Source of the DNA: Gautieria morchelliformis
Taxonomy: Eukaryota; Basidiomycota; Agaricomycetes; Gomphales; Gomphaceae
Assembly (NCBI GenBank): GCA_015179125.1
Contig: WHVA01000498.1
Span: 1-64,000 of the forward strand
Direction of reading: 5' to 3'
DNA: 64,000 nucleotides
Below, piece by piece: positions 32,374 to 43,366 of this stretch. Made by a program: the position numbers and the translations under genes. Numbering within the stretch: position 1 is the first letter of the stretch; each line of letters begins with the position of its first letter. The notes under the pieces were generated by a model, which was given only the letters and a program-made list of their open reading frames with translations, made no database searches and had not been told where the DNA came from.

Positions 32374-34105
32374 CGTTTGGACCCGGACGGTGAGTTATTG
32401 CCCACCGACTGGTATGTCGAGTTGCGCACAGTGGCGACCAGACGCTCTAAACACCTCGCGGAGAAGACAGAGGCGAGAATAACGGAAGCCGCCACATTAA
32501 ACGAGGGCTCACCAGAGCCCGCGAACGTCGCCGTGTCCCGTGACGACGACGATGATGTCAGAGCCATCGCCGCAGGAAATGATGGTGTGCCCCTGCGCCG
32601 GATCGTCGAACAAGGCGTAGACCTGTCTAAGGTCCTACGAGACGCGTACCACAGGGACAGCATGTTCACAAAGATCATGGCACACCCGGACGCGCACCCG
32701 AGATTTGGGATCTGGGACGGGCTGATCTGGACTAAGAATCTGCTCAAAGTAGACGTCATTGCCGTCCCCCGCTCTGTTCTTCAGGGGGGAAGGAAGCTGA
32801 TTGAAATTATCATCGATTGGGCACATCAGATAGTCGGCCACTACGGCCATCTGAAGACTTTGAACTACGTTTGAAGAGCATATTGGTGGCCAGGCATGAG
32901 CCCAGACATAGAAGTGTTCTGCACATCATGCGCGAGGTGTCAGATGATGAAAACCAGACCACAACGGCCCAAAGGCCTACTACACAGCCTACCCATTCCA
33001 GATAGGCCGTGGCAGTCGATTGGCATCAACTTCATGGGGCCCCTGCCCAGATCCAACGACTGTGACTACCTGATGGTAGTCATCGACCAACTAACGTCGC
33101 TCGTACACCTAGTACCAACCACGACGAGCGTGTCAGCCAAGGGAGTAGCCTGGCTGTTTCTGAAGGAGGTCATCCGGCTACATGGAGTCCCCGACTCCAT
33201 CGTCTCGGACAGAGACTCAAAGTTCACGTCGATCTTCTGGCATGAACTCCAGCGACTCATGGGGACTAAGCTCCTCATGTCAACTGCCTTCCATCCACAA
33301 ACGGATGGAGCAACCGAGCGGGCAAACCGCTCGATCGGCCAGATATTGCGAGCGGTTGTCAGAGACGATCAGAAGGATTGGGCATTGAAATGCCCAATGG
33401 TTGAGGTCGCCCTCAACAGCAACGTCAGCGCGACCACATGGTTCGCACCTTTTGAGCTGAACCATGGCTATATGCCGCGGATAGACCTCCCCCTAGCTGT
33501 GGACACCCCGTTCAAGGGGGTGGCCCGGTTCGCACATCAGGCAAATGGAACCTGATGGCGGCACACAATGCAATCATAGAGCATCGAGTGACGCAAACGT
33601 TTCACGCAAATAAGAAACGTATGGCGAGCGACTGGTATGTGGCCAACGACCGCGTCTACCTTTCGACACAAAACCTAATCTCCCGAAAGGAAGAGCCAGA
33701 AAGCTAGTCCCACGGTACATCGGACCGTACCGTGTCGTCGAGGCTCACAACGACGCCTCGACGGTGACCCTCGATCTTCCCGACGAACTGAAAAGCCGTC
33801 GCATTTCACCGGTCTTCCATTCCAGCCTCATACGGCGATATGAGGCTAACAACAACGAATTGTTCCCTCGTCGTGAGGCCAAGTCATTTTATGACTTTGG
33901 AGCAAATGACGACGAGGAGTGGCTTGTCGACGAGATTATCGCACATCGATGGATAAACTCGACGGACCTGGAGTTCCAGGTCCGTTGGACCCTAGGTGAT
34001 GTGACATGGGAACCCATGTCATCCTGCAAGGACCTTGAAGCCCTAGATAGCTATCTAGAGCTTCGGGGGGTGGGAAAGCCACGCGACCTCCCCAGACACC
34101 GCTAG
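32374..34105 (+). pseudogene. Gypsy 2 integrase with C-terminal chromodomain
   Basis: Zinc-binding H2C2 region (VGHYGHLKTL ... CTSCARCQMMK), catalytic core with NFMGPLPRS, VIDQLTS, VSDRDSKF and HPQTDGATERANRS, a GPY-like part (PRYIGPYRVVEAH) and a chromodomain near 33905-34030 (EWLVDEIIAHR, FQVRWTLGDVTWEP). Chromodomains steer such elements to heterochromatin. Lesions: TGA at 32872-32874 replacing an Arg codon, one base lost near 33550 and another frame change near 33675. Not functional. Confidence 0.87.
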
Positions 34106-34118
34106 ATGCGTCTGTCAT

Positions 34119-36179
34119 GTGCAGACCGTGGCCGGTGCGGTTAAATATTCGCCTCGGATCTTTCCGAGGGCGCATCGCTTCTTGGAAGCAACCACCATCA
34201 TCTACCCACGAAAGATGATGCCCCCCAAAGATGGGATGGACGTTGATCCGTCAACGGCCCTGAGACAGGGGGCCGCAGACATTCTCCGTGCTCCAATAGA
34301 CCAGGAGCACTGGATGATTGTGGGATGGGAGGACGCCCTCGCCATCGTCCACCCGGATGATTGCGCAACGTGTGCGGACTACACCGCGGCCCCTAGGGCC
34401 GCGACCGGCACCCGCAAGATCAAATTGCGGGATGAAGACATCGGTGATGCCGTCGATGCAGCTTGGGGATGGCTCCCAAGGGGCATCGCGCGTGATGCGC
34501 GAGAAGAGCCCCTCCAGGACATACACAACCTTAAAAAAGAGGTCAAGGAGCTGGAATGCGTGGTTGGGGACCGCGACAATGCGCTCGCAACCAAGTGCAC
34601 CAGGATCAAGGAACTGGAGCAACAGCTGAGCGCAGCCCAGCTCCAGGTTACCCTGGCCCACGTTGCCTCAAAAAGGCCACGACATGACCCGGCCACGGAC
34701 CCAGTGGCCGGACCATCATCACTTCAAGCGACGGTGCCTCTGCCGGCGCACGCAACATCGGGACTAGCGTCCCGATTGTCGGTGCCGACCCCGACAACGA
34801 CAACAACGGAAGGGCAGAGCGTGCCTTCCGACTCTGCGTACAGCATCCCAGATGGATGGGAGTCCAACTCGTCCGTCTGGAAGGCGTACGACCCCGAACG
34901 GGCACAGAGGCTGGCAGAGCAGCCAAAGAAAAAGCGCAAGAAATTGCACGGCTCCCCCCACACTGTCAATGGGCTAGCCATTGCAAAGGAAAGCGTGATT
35001 AGCACTTACCTAGCGGCGTCATCGTCGCACACCATCAACGACCCCGCCCTTCAGTGGCGGGTAGCACAGATCAAGGCCCAGTACATTGGGCCTGGCGTGG
35101 CCCTGCCTCCGCCGGCGGGGACTGTTCACCCTCCCTACCCGGGGGAGGGAGTGATCATACCACTCGGAGACCCACCGATCTCCGAGACGGGCCTCCTACC
35201 ACGGCCGGTAGGAAAGGTCCAACAGCATCGTACTCAATGGTACGATGTCTGCCCGCTCAACAACCCACACTTCGTCGAACTCATAGCGTGGGCAAAAGAA
35301 ATGCCGCAGCTCGCGTGTACACGCGAGATGATTGGCGTATTCAAATGCATCGAGCGCGAACAACGCGCTCGCAATCCCAAAAGGGATTGCCTCATGATAG
35401 CGGGCGGTACCCCGCACGACATCGCGGCCATTCTGAAGGGTTGGATACACAACCCTGAAGGAATCCCTTCCGCCATCCATGACAACGTGGATGGCACCTT
35501 CAACCTAGACGACATGGACGTCTGGATGTGGTTGAAGGCCCTTGCGCCCCGGGTCAAAGGGGTCGCATCACCTTTCAGGGCGAGGCTACTCGACCTCTTC
35601 GGCTCGACAGACCAATGGTCAAGCCTCGTCGATGCCAGGGAAGTGCTGACACCTCAGAGCAGCACCCTGCGGCTCTCAATCATGGGCCCGTTCCCTGTGG
35701 AGGGCCGAGCCGGCCCCGACATCCCCCTCGCAGAGATCACGAGATGGTTGGCCCGCTACGCGGGAGTCATTCCCGAGCGAGCAGGGCGCATTGAACATTA
35801 TATTCAACGCAGTATCACTGGCGCGGCATTCAGTGCCGCCACCCACGAGGGCCAACAAAAGGTCATCGAGACCAGCCACGTGAGGGCCGCGGTGCCGCGA
35901 CCTCTCACTCACGCCCAGCTCGACCGAGAGCTGGCATGCTTCCGGCCCCCTCCCCAGGCTGAGGACCCGGCCGTTGAGGCCATGCTCTGTGAGGAAACGG
36001 GCCCCAGCACCCAAGCGGAGACCGCCGCTAGTGGTGAGGCTGACCAGCCTCACCCAATCACCACCAATGACGCGGAGGTGCCCCCGGAGGAGTCACGTGC
36101 TCCACCGGCCCTGTACGACGACGACATCATCGTATCGGCCACTCTAGAGGACTCCCTCATGGATGACCTCTATGAGTAG
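34119..36179 (+). CDS. Extra ORF (ORF3) between gypsy 2 pol and 3' LTR, 686 aa
   Basis: An intact ORF on the sense strand of gypsy 2, separated from the chromodomain stop by a few bases and ending 36 bp before the LTR. The likely start is one of the ATGs at 34215 or 34218 (654 or 653 residues), since the upstream part is basic and unstructured. Features: an acidic segment with CATC, a heptad-like coiled coil at residues ~135-178, a basic patch SKRPRHD, a classical nuclear localisation signal PKKKRKK at ~269-275, and a folded-looking half (CPLNNPHFVELIAWAKEMP, DVWMWLKALAP). No membrane segment, signal peptide or zinc finger is seen, so it does not look like an envelope. Function unknown. It is unbroken although the neighbouring integrase has three lesions. 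Confidence 0.8.
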   Translation: MQTVAGAVKYSPRIFPRAHRFLEATTIIYPRKMMPPKDGMDVDPSTALRQGAADILRAPIDQEHWMIVGWEDALAIVHPDDCATCADYTAAPRAATGTRKIKLRDEDIGDAVDAAWGWLPRGIARDAREEPLQDIHNLKKEVKELECVVGDRDNALATKCTRIKELEQQLSAAQLQVTLAHVASKRPRHDPATDPVAGPSSLQATVPLPAHATSGLASRLSVPTPTTTTTEGQSVPSDSAYSIPDGWESNSSVWKAYDPERAQRLAEQPKKKRKKLHGSPHTVNGLAIAKESVISTYLAASSSHTINDPALQWRVAQIKAQYIGPGVALPPPAGTVHPPYPGEGVIIPLGDPPISETGLLPRPVGKVQQHRTQWYDVCPLNNPHFVELIAWAKEMPQLACTREMIGVFKCIEREQRARNPKRDCLMIAGGTPHDIAAILKGWIHNPEGIPSAIHDNVDGTFNLDDMDVWMWLKALAPRVKGVASPFRARLLDLFGSTDQWSSLVDAREVLTPQSSTLRLSIMGPFPVEGRAGPDIPLAEITRWLARYAGVIPERAGRIEHYIQRSITGAAFSAATHEGQQKVIETSHVRAAVPRPLTHAQLDRELACFRPPPQAEDPAVEAMLCEETGPSTQAETAASGEADQPHPITTNDAEVPPEESRAPPALYDDDIIVSATLEDSLMDDLYE

Positions 36180-36215
36180 TAGTTAACCCCTATAGTTGTC
36201 TATAGAGGGGGAGGG

Positions 36216-36430
36216 TGTAAATAACCCGTGTATCTACATGTACATTAGTTATTACATAATCCCAGTGGGCCCCTTAGGGACCCACTGTATAGTTTATGCG
36301 TGGGAACCGGCTAGCGGTCCCCATCGCATCTTACTCTTACCTGTCACTACGTAGCATTCAGAATACCACTCATTGGTCAAGTTCTGTAGTGCCCTTGTGA
36401 TACAAGGTTCTAAGATCGACATCCTTTACA
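36216..36430 (+). mobile_element. 3' LTR of gypsy 2
   Basis: 215 bp from TGTAAATAACC to CTTTACA, directly after the polypurine tract. It contains a hairpin built from CAGTGGG and CCCACTG around 36263-36287. The sequence leading into gypsy 1 gag (24409-24500) is not similar, which suggests two different gypsy families. Confidence 0.72.
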
Positions 36431-36448
36431 GTAGTGCACACTCCAATA

Positions 36449-36460
36449 GGTTATGGGCCT
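36449..36460 (+). promoter_or_regulatory. Copia D primer-binding site
   Basis: GGTTATGGGCC directly after the LTR end; complementary to the initiator tRNA-Met anticodon arm as in families A and B. The polyprotein ATG is 140 bp further on. Confidence 0.65.
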
Positions 36461-36588
36461 ACTGCTGCACTCCTAATATCCTTGTGAAGCATCCATACGT
36501 GCAGGAACTATCCGAGACCATTCTTTTTCTGTCATCCCTGCCTCCACTTTGACAGTGCATATAACTGTTTTTCCTTTCGTTCCGCCTC

Positions 36589-39500
36589 ATGACGTCCTCT
36601 ATCACTTCATTCATCCCTGAGAACTGGGCTCGCCCCAAAATGTCCAAGCTTCTCCTGGGTGGTGAAAACTATGAGTCCTGGGCCAGCGAAGCCAAAGCTG
36701 TTCTCGCTACTAGTGGGTTATGGAAATACTTTGACACGAACAATCCTTGCTCGACCATCCCTCCTGACACCAAACCGTCTGAAAAAGACCTCTGGATTGC
36801 GAAGAACACCACACTCATCTTCACCGTTCAGCTAATGATGGACCCTTCGCTCCACCATGTCATAGCTGGCTGTACTACTGCGTCCACCGCATGGAGCAAA
36901 GTCCGTGAATCCTTCTCTACGCTGGGCCCAATGCATCAAGTCTCGCTACTCAAACGTGTGCTCTCCACTCGTTTCTCCCCAGGCATCAATATCGACGTCA
37001 CCCTTCTTGCACTTGAGCACACTATGAAAGACATGTTTGCCGCTGGTCCAATCAAGGGGGACGACTGGATGATCATTATCTGCTTGAACACCCTCTCCCA
37101 TGACTTCTTCACTCCGATCCGTGAGCAACTCGAAGGTATCCTCACTTCTACCAAGGATGGCATTACATTCGACGGACTTAAAGCTCGCCTTCGTTTCGAA
37201 GCCTCTAAAGTCCGCCATGCTAATCAAGTTATTGCTGCTGAGGAATCCCTCGCTGCTGTCACTGCCAAGAAACCCTCCTCCAGAGTTACCTGTGCGAATT
37301 GCAACAAGCCTGTCCACTCGAAGGAAAAATGTTGGCGTCCCAGTGGTGGTGACGAAGGTGGCGGCCCACGTGCACGTGCAAAGAAGGAGAAGGATGCCGC
37401 TCTTGCTGCCGATGCCAATGTTGCGGGGGAGACTAAGACTAAAACTGAATCAGCCAACATTGCATCCTCTGCTATGTCTGCGACGTCCTGTCTGATAACC
37501 TTTCACCAGCAAGATGATCACCTCTACGAGAATGACTGGTCTTTTGCGTGTACGGACGAAACTGACGCCGCATGTAGTATCGATTGGGCAGCACATCAAC
37601 GTGGCAATACTGGTGCACCTGAATCAGTACTCGCGTCAATGGGTCCCATCCCTCGATTCCTTGATTCCGGTGCATCCATTCACTGCACCCCATGCAGAGA
37701 TGATTTCACCAAGCTTGTGCCAATCGAACCTCGTCCCATCAAAGGAATGAACGGTTCCATTGCCAAAGCCATCGGTGTAGGAGACGTTACAATGAATACG
37801 CTAAGCGGAAAATCCCTTACATTGTGACAAGTCCTCTATGTCCCCAATGCCACCATAAGACTCATCTCAGTAGGCAAGCTCGGTGATGATGACAACTACG
37901 TCTCGGTCTTTTCCAAAGACCAATGCCACGTATATGATCAACAGAAGAAAGGGAGGCTTAAGGGCACTAGAGTGTATGGCGGTCTATATCATATCCCAAC
38001 AACCTCATCAGCCCAAGCTTATGCTAACCTTGCGAGAGCCCCCGCTAGTCTCAAAACCTGGCACAGGCGTCTTGGCCATGTCAATTACCCCTCGATCATT
38101 GCTATGGCAAAGAAACGCATGGCTACAGGTATGCCTACCGACCTCTCTTCCATACCACCAACCTGTGAACATTGTATCCTCGGGAAGCAGACAAAAGTGT
38201 CGGTACCAAAGATACATGAAAGTGAGAGAGCCAAGGGTATCCTAGACATCATATTCTCCGACATCACCGGGCCCCAAGGATGTACCTGCCGGTGGAAAAT
38301 TCTATGCTCTAAACTTCATAGACGACTACTCCAGAAAAACTTGGACTTACCTACTTGCCAAAAAAAGTGACGCCGTCACCGCATTCAAAGAATGGCTAGC
38401 GCTGGTCGAATGCCAATCCAGTCGCACTGTCAAGAAATTTGTCACTGACAACGGTGGCAAATATACATCTAAGCTATATGAGAGATATCTCCTCAACCAG
38501 GGTATACAACACCTCTTTACAGCACCATATACTTCTGCCGAGAACGGCATCGTTGAACGGAGCCACCGTACTCTCATGTCGAGGGCGCGAGCAATCTGAT
38601 CTGACGCAAAACTCCCTCCTACCCTATGGGGTGAATGTGTGCTAACAGCTGTATACCTCAGAAATAGGACCCCCACTAAGGCCCTCAACAATAAGACCCC
38701 TTATGAGGCCTGGACAGGTCAGAAACCCGACGTTTCGCATCTACGAGAAATCGGATGCAGGGTGTTTGTACTAATCCAAAACCGTCACGTCGCGAAGATC
38801 TACAACCGTTCCATTGAGTGTGTACTAGTTGGCTACTCACTGAACTCTAAGGCATACCGGTGTTACAACCGAACTACTGGTCAGATCATAACGTCTCGGA
38901 ATGTTACATTCATCGAATCTAAGGACGACACCCCTCGACCACTTCACCCTGGCCTTGTAGTTGGAGACCAAACCGATGACAGCAGAAGCGACCATGGCAT
39001 GGATTACAGTCACAACACCGGCAGTGCGGATGGAGGGGGAGCTGAGGGTCCTCACGGAGAGGGTGTACTGGATGGCGAGGGAGAGTCAGAGGAGGAATTG
39101 GAGGTTGAGGCCCCAGAGGGTGTTGAAACCGATCTTCCCAAACTGGCCACGATTGACCAACTACCACACCATTCCTTGCATGTACCAAAACCATCAGCCG
39201 CGGGTACTGCGATGCGAAACATTCCCTACACCAGCCGCACCGAGCGTGCCGTCACTGAAATCACTTCTGCTACCACCATAGCACGACTTGCACAAGCTGC
39301 AAAAAGGAATGCTGACCTCGAGGCTAACTTCGTTGAGGATATGGCACTTGCTGGCATCATTCATGAGGACGAGGACCCCACATCTTTCACAGAAGCCCTC
39401 AAAGGCCCGAACGGTCCGATGTGGCAACTAGGCATGGATTCCGAGCTACAGTCCATGCAAAAACATCACATATGGGACCTCGTCCCTCGAAGCTCTGTCC

Positions 39501-41649
39501 CTACTGGCAAAAAGATTATCAAGAGTAAAACTGTCTGTCACATCAAATGTGACGAATCTGGTAAAATGGCCAAGCTAAAAGTTCGAATCGTCGCAAAAGG
39601 GTTTACTCAGGTTCCAGGTCAAGACTACCACGACACTTTTTCACCCGTTGCTCGCCTGGAATCTTTCCGCCTGGTCCTTTCCCTAGCCGCCTCTCTCGAC
39701 TGGGAAATACGCCAGCTGGACGTTAAAACCGCTTTCCTTCACTCTGAGCTAGACGAGGAGATTTATATGGAGCAGGCCGAGGGTAGTTGTTACGACCGTT
39801 CATTTCCGACTTCCGACCCTCAGTTCCACAATACCTTCCGCTCCTACGATATTTCCGCAACACATTCCACCCCTCCGATATTTCCGACATTTCGCCCCTT
39901 GTACATTTCCCTTGTTCTTTCGACTATATTACTCGGACCCACCGGACCCACCTCACCGTTCATCAAGGCCATATATCCGGTCCTCCTTGTGTTTCGTTGT
40001 CAGATATGTTTTTCCGACCCCTTGTTCTTTGCCATTGTTCTACCTTACCCTGAACCCCCTTGTAGTCCCATTGTTCCCAATAGTTAGTTCCCACGCATTG
40101 TCTACTCGACTTCCGCTTCCCCCGGAATTTGCTTAGTACTATATCATTACCTGTTGTCTCAGCTCTTTGTATAAAACCCCCTCATGTATGTCTGTTATTC
40201 TGCAATCAGATAATCACCTTCGATACTTGATTTCCTTCGCTCCATCTCCTGTTCTTAGCACAGCGAGTCTAGCAAGATCTCAGTCTCTCTCCGCCTTCCG
40301 TCTTCCGCCTTCCACCTCAGTTCCGACCCAAGTTCCGACCAACCTTTGGTTCAGTACTTTCCGCCTTCCAACTCAGTTCCGAACTACTTAGGACGATAGT
40401 TCATCGGGGCGCAACCTATAAGTTGAAGCCGCCGTCCTTTCCAGTTCCGACATAGCGGAAATCTCGATACGTAACAGTAGTATCACCCCGGGCAACAAGA
40501 ACCATGTGTGCCAACTGAGAAAAGGCTTATATGGCCTTAAACAATCTGGCCGGCAATGGAATAAAACCCTAGACAAAGCGATGGTTGCTCACCACTTCGT
40601 TTGGAATCCCGTCGACCATTGTGTCTACAGCCGCTCCACTAAGCTCGGAAAATCCATCCTCGTGATTCACACCGATGATATGGCTGCCACTGCCAGCACT
40701 ATTGCGGAAATGGACTCGATCGTTCACAATCTACGAGCTGAAATTGACATCACCGACCTAGGCGATATACGCTGGATGCTAGGGATCGAGATCGTGCGCA
40801 ACCGAACCGCAAGAACCATTTCGCTGAGCCAGACGGCCTACATTGAACGCATCGTCAAGCGCTTCAACCTTGACACCGCCTACCCTGTCTGGACCCCACT
40901 AAGTGTGGATGCAAAAGCCCTTTCATCCGATCAATCACCTACTAGCCCAGAGGAGGTCGCTATCATGTCCTGAGTTCCATACCGCGCCGCCATAGGGTCA
41001 ATGATGTACGCTTCTATGTGCACCTGACCTGATATCACGTTCTCAGTAAATCGCCTGTCACAATTCTCGATCAACCCTGGGCACCCCCACTGGGCAGCTG
41101 CGAAACATGTCCTCACATACCTCAACTCCACTCGCACTCACCGCCTTGTTCTTGGGCGCACCTGCTCGTCCATCACGCTTACCGGCTCTGCTGACTTGGA
41201 CTATGCCTCCAAGTCTGACAGTAGAAGGTCTGTCTCGGGCTATGCATTCTTCCTAGGAGGTGGTGCCATAACTTGGAGCTTGAAGAAACAGGCTTCTATA
41301 ACCACTTCCAGCTGTGAAGCTGAGTACTCCTCAGCATGTCATGCTGCAAAGGAGGGCCGTATGGCTACGGAACCTACTAAACCTCCTTGGCCACGAGCAG
41401 AAACACGCCACGCATATTCAAAGCGACAACATGGGCACGATATCCATCATCAAAGACCCTTCTTATCATGCTAGATCAAAGCATTTCGATGTTCAACACC
41501 ACTACATCCAAGAACGCGTGCACAACTCAGAACTTGAATTCTATCACGTACAGACGTCCAGCATGATAGCCGACATCCTCACGAAAGCTCTGCCCAGACC
41601 AGCGCATGACAGACTTCTGAAACTCATCGGCATTCGCTCAAACCCTTGA
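36589..41649 (+). pseudogene. Copia D Gag-Pol polyprotein, nonsense-mutated
   Basis: Gag from ATG 36589, knuckle CANCNKPVHSKEKC (His/Cys spacing kept), protease RFLDSGASIHCTP, pre-integrase HRRLGHVNYPS, integrase (IIFSDITGPQ, TDNGGKYTS, SAENGIVERSHR), RT ([34 protein letters not shown]) and RNase H (ADLDYASKSDSRRS). Stops TGA at 37825, 38597, 40971 and 41025 all fit CGA to TGA; a base is inserted near 38280 and a frame change lies near 41360. Removing LTR-H and one GTAGT copy rejoins the RT in frame. Nonfunctional. Confidence 0.9.
39788..40476 (+). mobile_element. Solo LTR-H in copia D RT
   Basis: 689 bp from TGTTACGACC to ACGTAACA with the exact duplication GTAGT (39783-39787 and 40477-40481). 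Contains TATAAAA near 40170, which sets its sense strand. Confidence 0.94.
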
Positions 41650-41788
41650 TACTGATCCTACATCACGGGGGAGTGTTGGAGTTCGATGTGGTTCGTCTAT
41701 ATGGACCCACACATGCTGAGTCCATATAGTTCAGATTCCACATCTCCGCTTCTCTCCTCAGTCATTCATGCCACTCTGAACGTCTGAG

Positions 41789-41844
41789 GTAAGAAAGCTC
41801 AGCTACTACTTCGCTATCTTACCAATTACTTACTCGCACTGTAG
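41789..41844 (+). other. Intron-like segment 1 in LTR-D
   Basis: 56 bp, GTAAGA ... CTGTAG. Absent from the second copy of the surrounding sequence 15 bp downstream of m1, where its flanks are joined precisely. Confidence 0.75.
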
Positions 41845-41859
41845 CCTAACGTAGTGCAG

Positions 41860-41912
41860 GTAATACATAGTCGTTCATGCCACTCTGAACGTCTGAGCCT
41901 AACGTAGTGCAG
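41860..41912 (+). other. Intron-like segment 2 in LTR-D containing the spliced H-m copy
   Basis: 53 bp, GTAATA ... GTGCAG, with CTAAC 14 bp before its end. Its last 39 bp duplicate H1+m1 exactly. Confidence 0.65.
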
Positions 41913-41972
41913 ACTCCAATAGTTTCCATCTGGCGACAGATTTTTCGTGTCCATGCAGCAAGACGATGTTGG

Positions 41973-42113
41973 ATCAGAAATACACCGAGAAGAAAAAAAC
42001 CTGGGGAACGTGACATCACACGCGTGATACCCAAAAACATGGTGCGCCTATCCATCAACCGTGCGCGCGAGGAAAAAAAGTCTGCCAGTAAGAAAGTCTG
42101 CCAGTCACCGTGT
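41973..42113. repeat. Dispersed repeat, copy 1
   Basis: Shares TCAGAAATACA, ACCGAGA, an A-run, GGAACGTGAC, CACGCGTGAT-like blocks and GTCTGCCAG with 61016-61130. Copy 1 carries ~25 extra bp. Origin not recognised. Confidence 0.6.
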
Positions 42114-42402
42114 TTTAGGGGTTGGTAATCGTGGTGGGAATTCTCACGAGTAGGTGAGATCTAGCGGGGTTATAGTGGGTGCTCGGGCTGTGATCAGTCG
42201 GGGTACTCGATAATATATGAGCCAATATGAATATGGCGTGACTTGCGTTCAGTTTAGATAGCTTCATAGATGTTAGTCCTCGTTTGTAGGTCCAAACAAT
42301 ATAGGTATTCAGCATCATAACACATGGGCTCATCACAGCCTGACTGACACTCCTCATCTGAGCACAAGTTTTTATCAACTTGTCAAATTGTGCCCACGCA
42401 TA

Positions 42403-42977
42403 CTGTACCATTACGACCATAGGTTCAGTCACGTGTCACAAGACCCCTTGAACCTGAACTCCCAGAGCCCTTGTCACCTGTCACACATAGGTCTGAACTA
42501 CAGGTTGAGTAGGTCCAGAATAGGTACTTCAGGAGCTTCAAATCGTTTTTTTTTTTCACACTCACAGCATAGTTACGATTAAACAAAGTCATATAGGAGC
42601 AGAACCCTGGAATCACACAGACGGCTTTTTAGAATGTCTGCCCAAACTGTACTGCTCAGCTTGAAATGGAACATTTGGAAAGAACCTTCAAATGGATCAT
42701 CACCCTTCATGCTTGTAGGATACTCATATGTGAAGCAGGTAGAAGACTACCATGTAGATGATCAGGAATTAGGAATGGTGTGTAGGATGACGGCTGTCTG
42801 AATGTGAGCCAATATGGATATTCTCCATGATAGATCAGATTGTCAGCGGCTGAGTTGGATGGGTTCGTTGAACTAATTTAAGTTCATTCACATGTCACGG
42901 CTACCCCTGAACCACTGAACTAGGTAAAATTTCATGTCACACCGCCGAGCTCTGAACCTATGGTCGTAATGGTACAG
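42403..42977. mobile_element. Putative MITE with 26-bp perfect inverted ends and TA target
   Basis: CTGTACCATTACGACC... at 42403 is exactly mirrored at 42952-42977, flanked by TA on both sides (42401-42402 and 42978-42979). The 575-bp body codes for nothing recognisable. TA targets suggest a Tc1/mariner-type system, but no transposase is present. Confidence 0.6.
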
Positions 42978-43275
42978 TATCGTGTATTTGCGATACTATT
43001 ACCTACATCCATGTTTAAGCCTCACAAGTAGTCCTAATCTGATTATACTTGAGCCCCTCGAAACCAGGCAGATCGGTGGAGATAAAAGTAGTTCCATTAC
43101 TCTAATAGGTTGCGATGCATCATAGCTACATTGCATCCACACCGCCCCATAGAATTTTCTTTTCTACCTTAAGAGCCGTTCCACTGCCTTCCCCACACCC
43201 TGAAAACATGCAGGTTGTTCACCACGACCCAAGCGACCCATATCCGAACCCACCGCCAACTCTGATGTATTGTTT

Positions 43276-43366
43276 TGTTAGAACTGAGTTCGAAGATGGA
43301 ACCAACGAGTAAGGTTCATCTTCGAACTCAGCCACTATGTAGCTGACTAATTGACAGATAATGACA
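43276..43366 (-). mobile_element. 3' LTR of copia B (91 bp)
   Basis: Sense strand TGTCATTATC ... TTCTAACA. About half of it is one hairpin: CTGAGTTCGAAGATG pairs with CATCTTCGAACTCAG around a ~17-nt centre. The 5' LTR differs by a 10-bp insertion and a few substitutions. Confidence 0.88.

Larger units (their letters stand above)
32374..36430 (+). mobile_element. Ty3/gypsy element 2 (chromodomain type), 3' part
   Basis: Starts inside pol just upstream of the integrase zinc finger, continues through integrase, chromodomain, an extra ORF, a polypurine tract (ATAGAGGGGGAGGG) and a 215-bp 3' LTR. Everything 5' of the integrase is missing at the A3 junction. On its right it abuts the last 18 bp of the copia D 5' LTR. 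Confidence 0.85.
36431..41921 (+). mobile_element. Copia family D element
   Basis: Begins with the last 18 bp of its 5' LTR (ending ACTCCAATA), then primer-binding site GGTTATGGGCC, leader, polyprotein, polypurine tract CACGGGGGAG and a 3' LTR at 41674-41921. Gypsy 2 ends exactly inside the 5' LTR. A solo LTR-H interrupts the RT. Confidence 0.88.
41674..41921 (+). mobile_element. 3' LTR of copia D with two intron-like segments
   Basis: 248 bp, TGTTGGAG to CTCCAATA. A CATATAG box lies at 41723. H1 is 41765-41788, followed by a 56-bp segment 41789-41844 with a textbook GTAAGA donor and TGTAG acceptor, m1 41845-41859, then a 53-bp segment 41860-41912 whose end (41874-41912) is H joined to m. 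CTAAC in m sits where a branch site would be for the second segment. Confidence 0.85.

Noticed and set aside
24409..34105. Gypsy 1 and gypsy 2 as one element split by A3
   Set aside because: RT core and RNase H are missing between them, there is no target duplication, and the gypsy 2 LTR is not similar to the gypsy 1 leader; possible only with an extra deletion.
34119..36179. Env-like gene in gypsy 2
   Set aside because: No signal peptide, transmembrane segment or cysteine pattern; the NLS and coiled coil argue against a surface protein.
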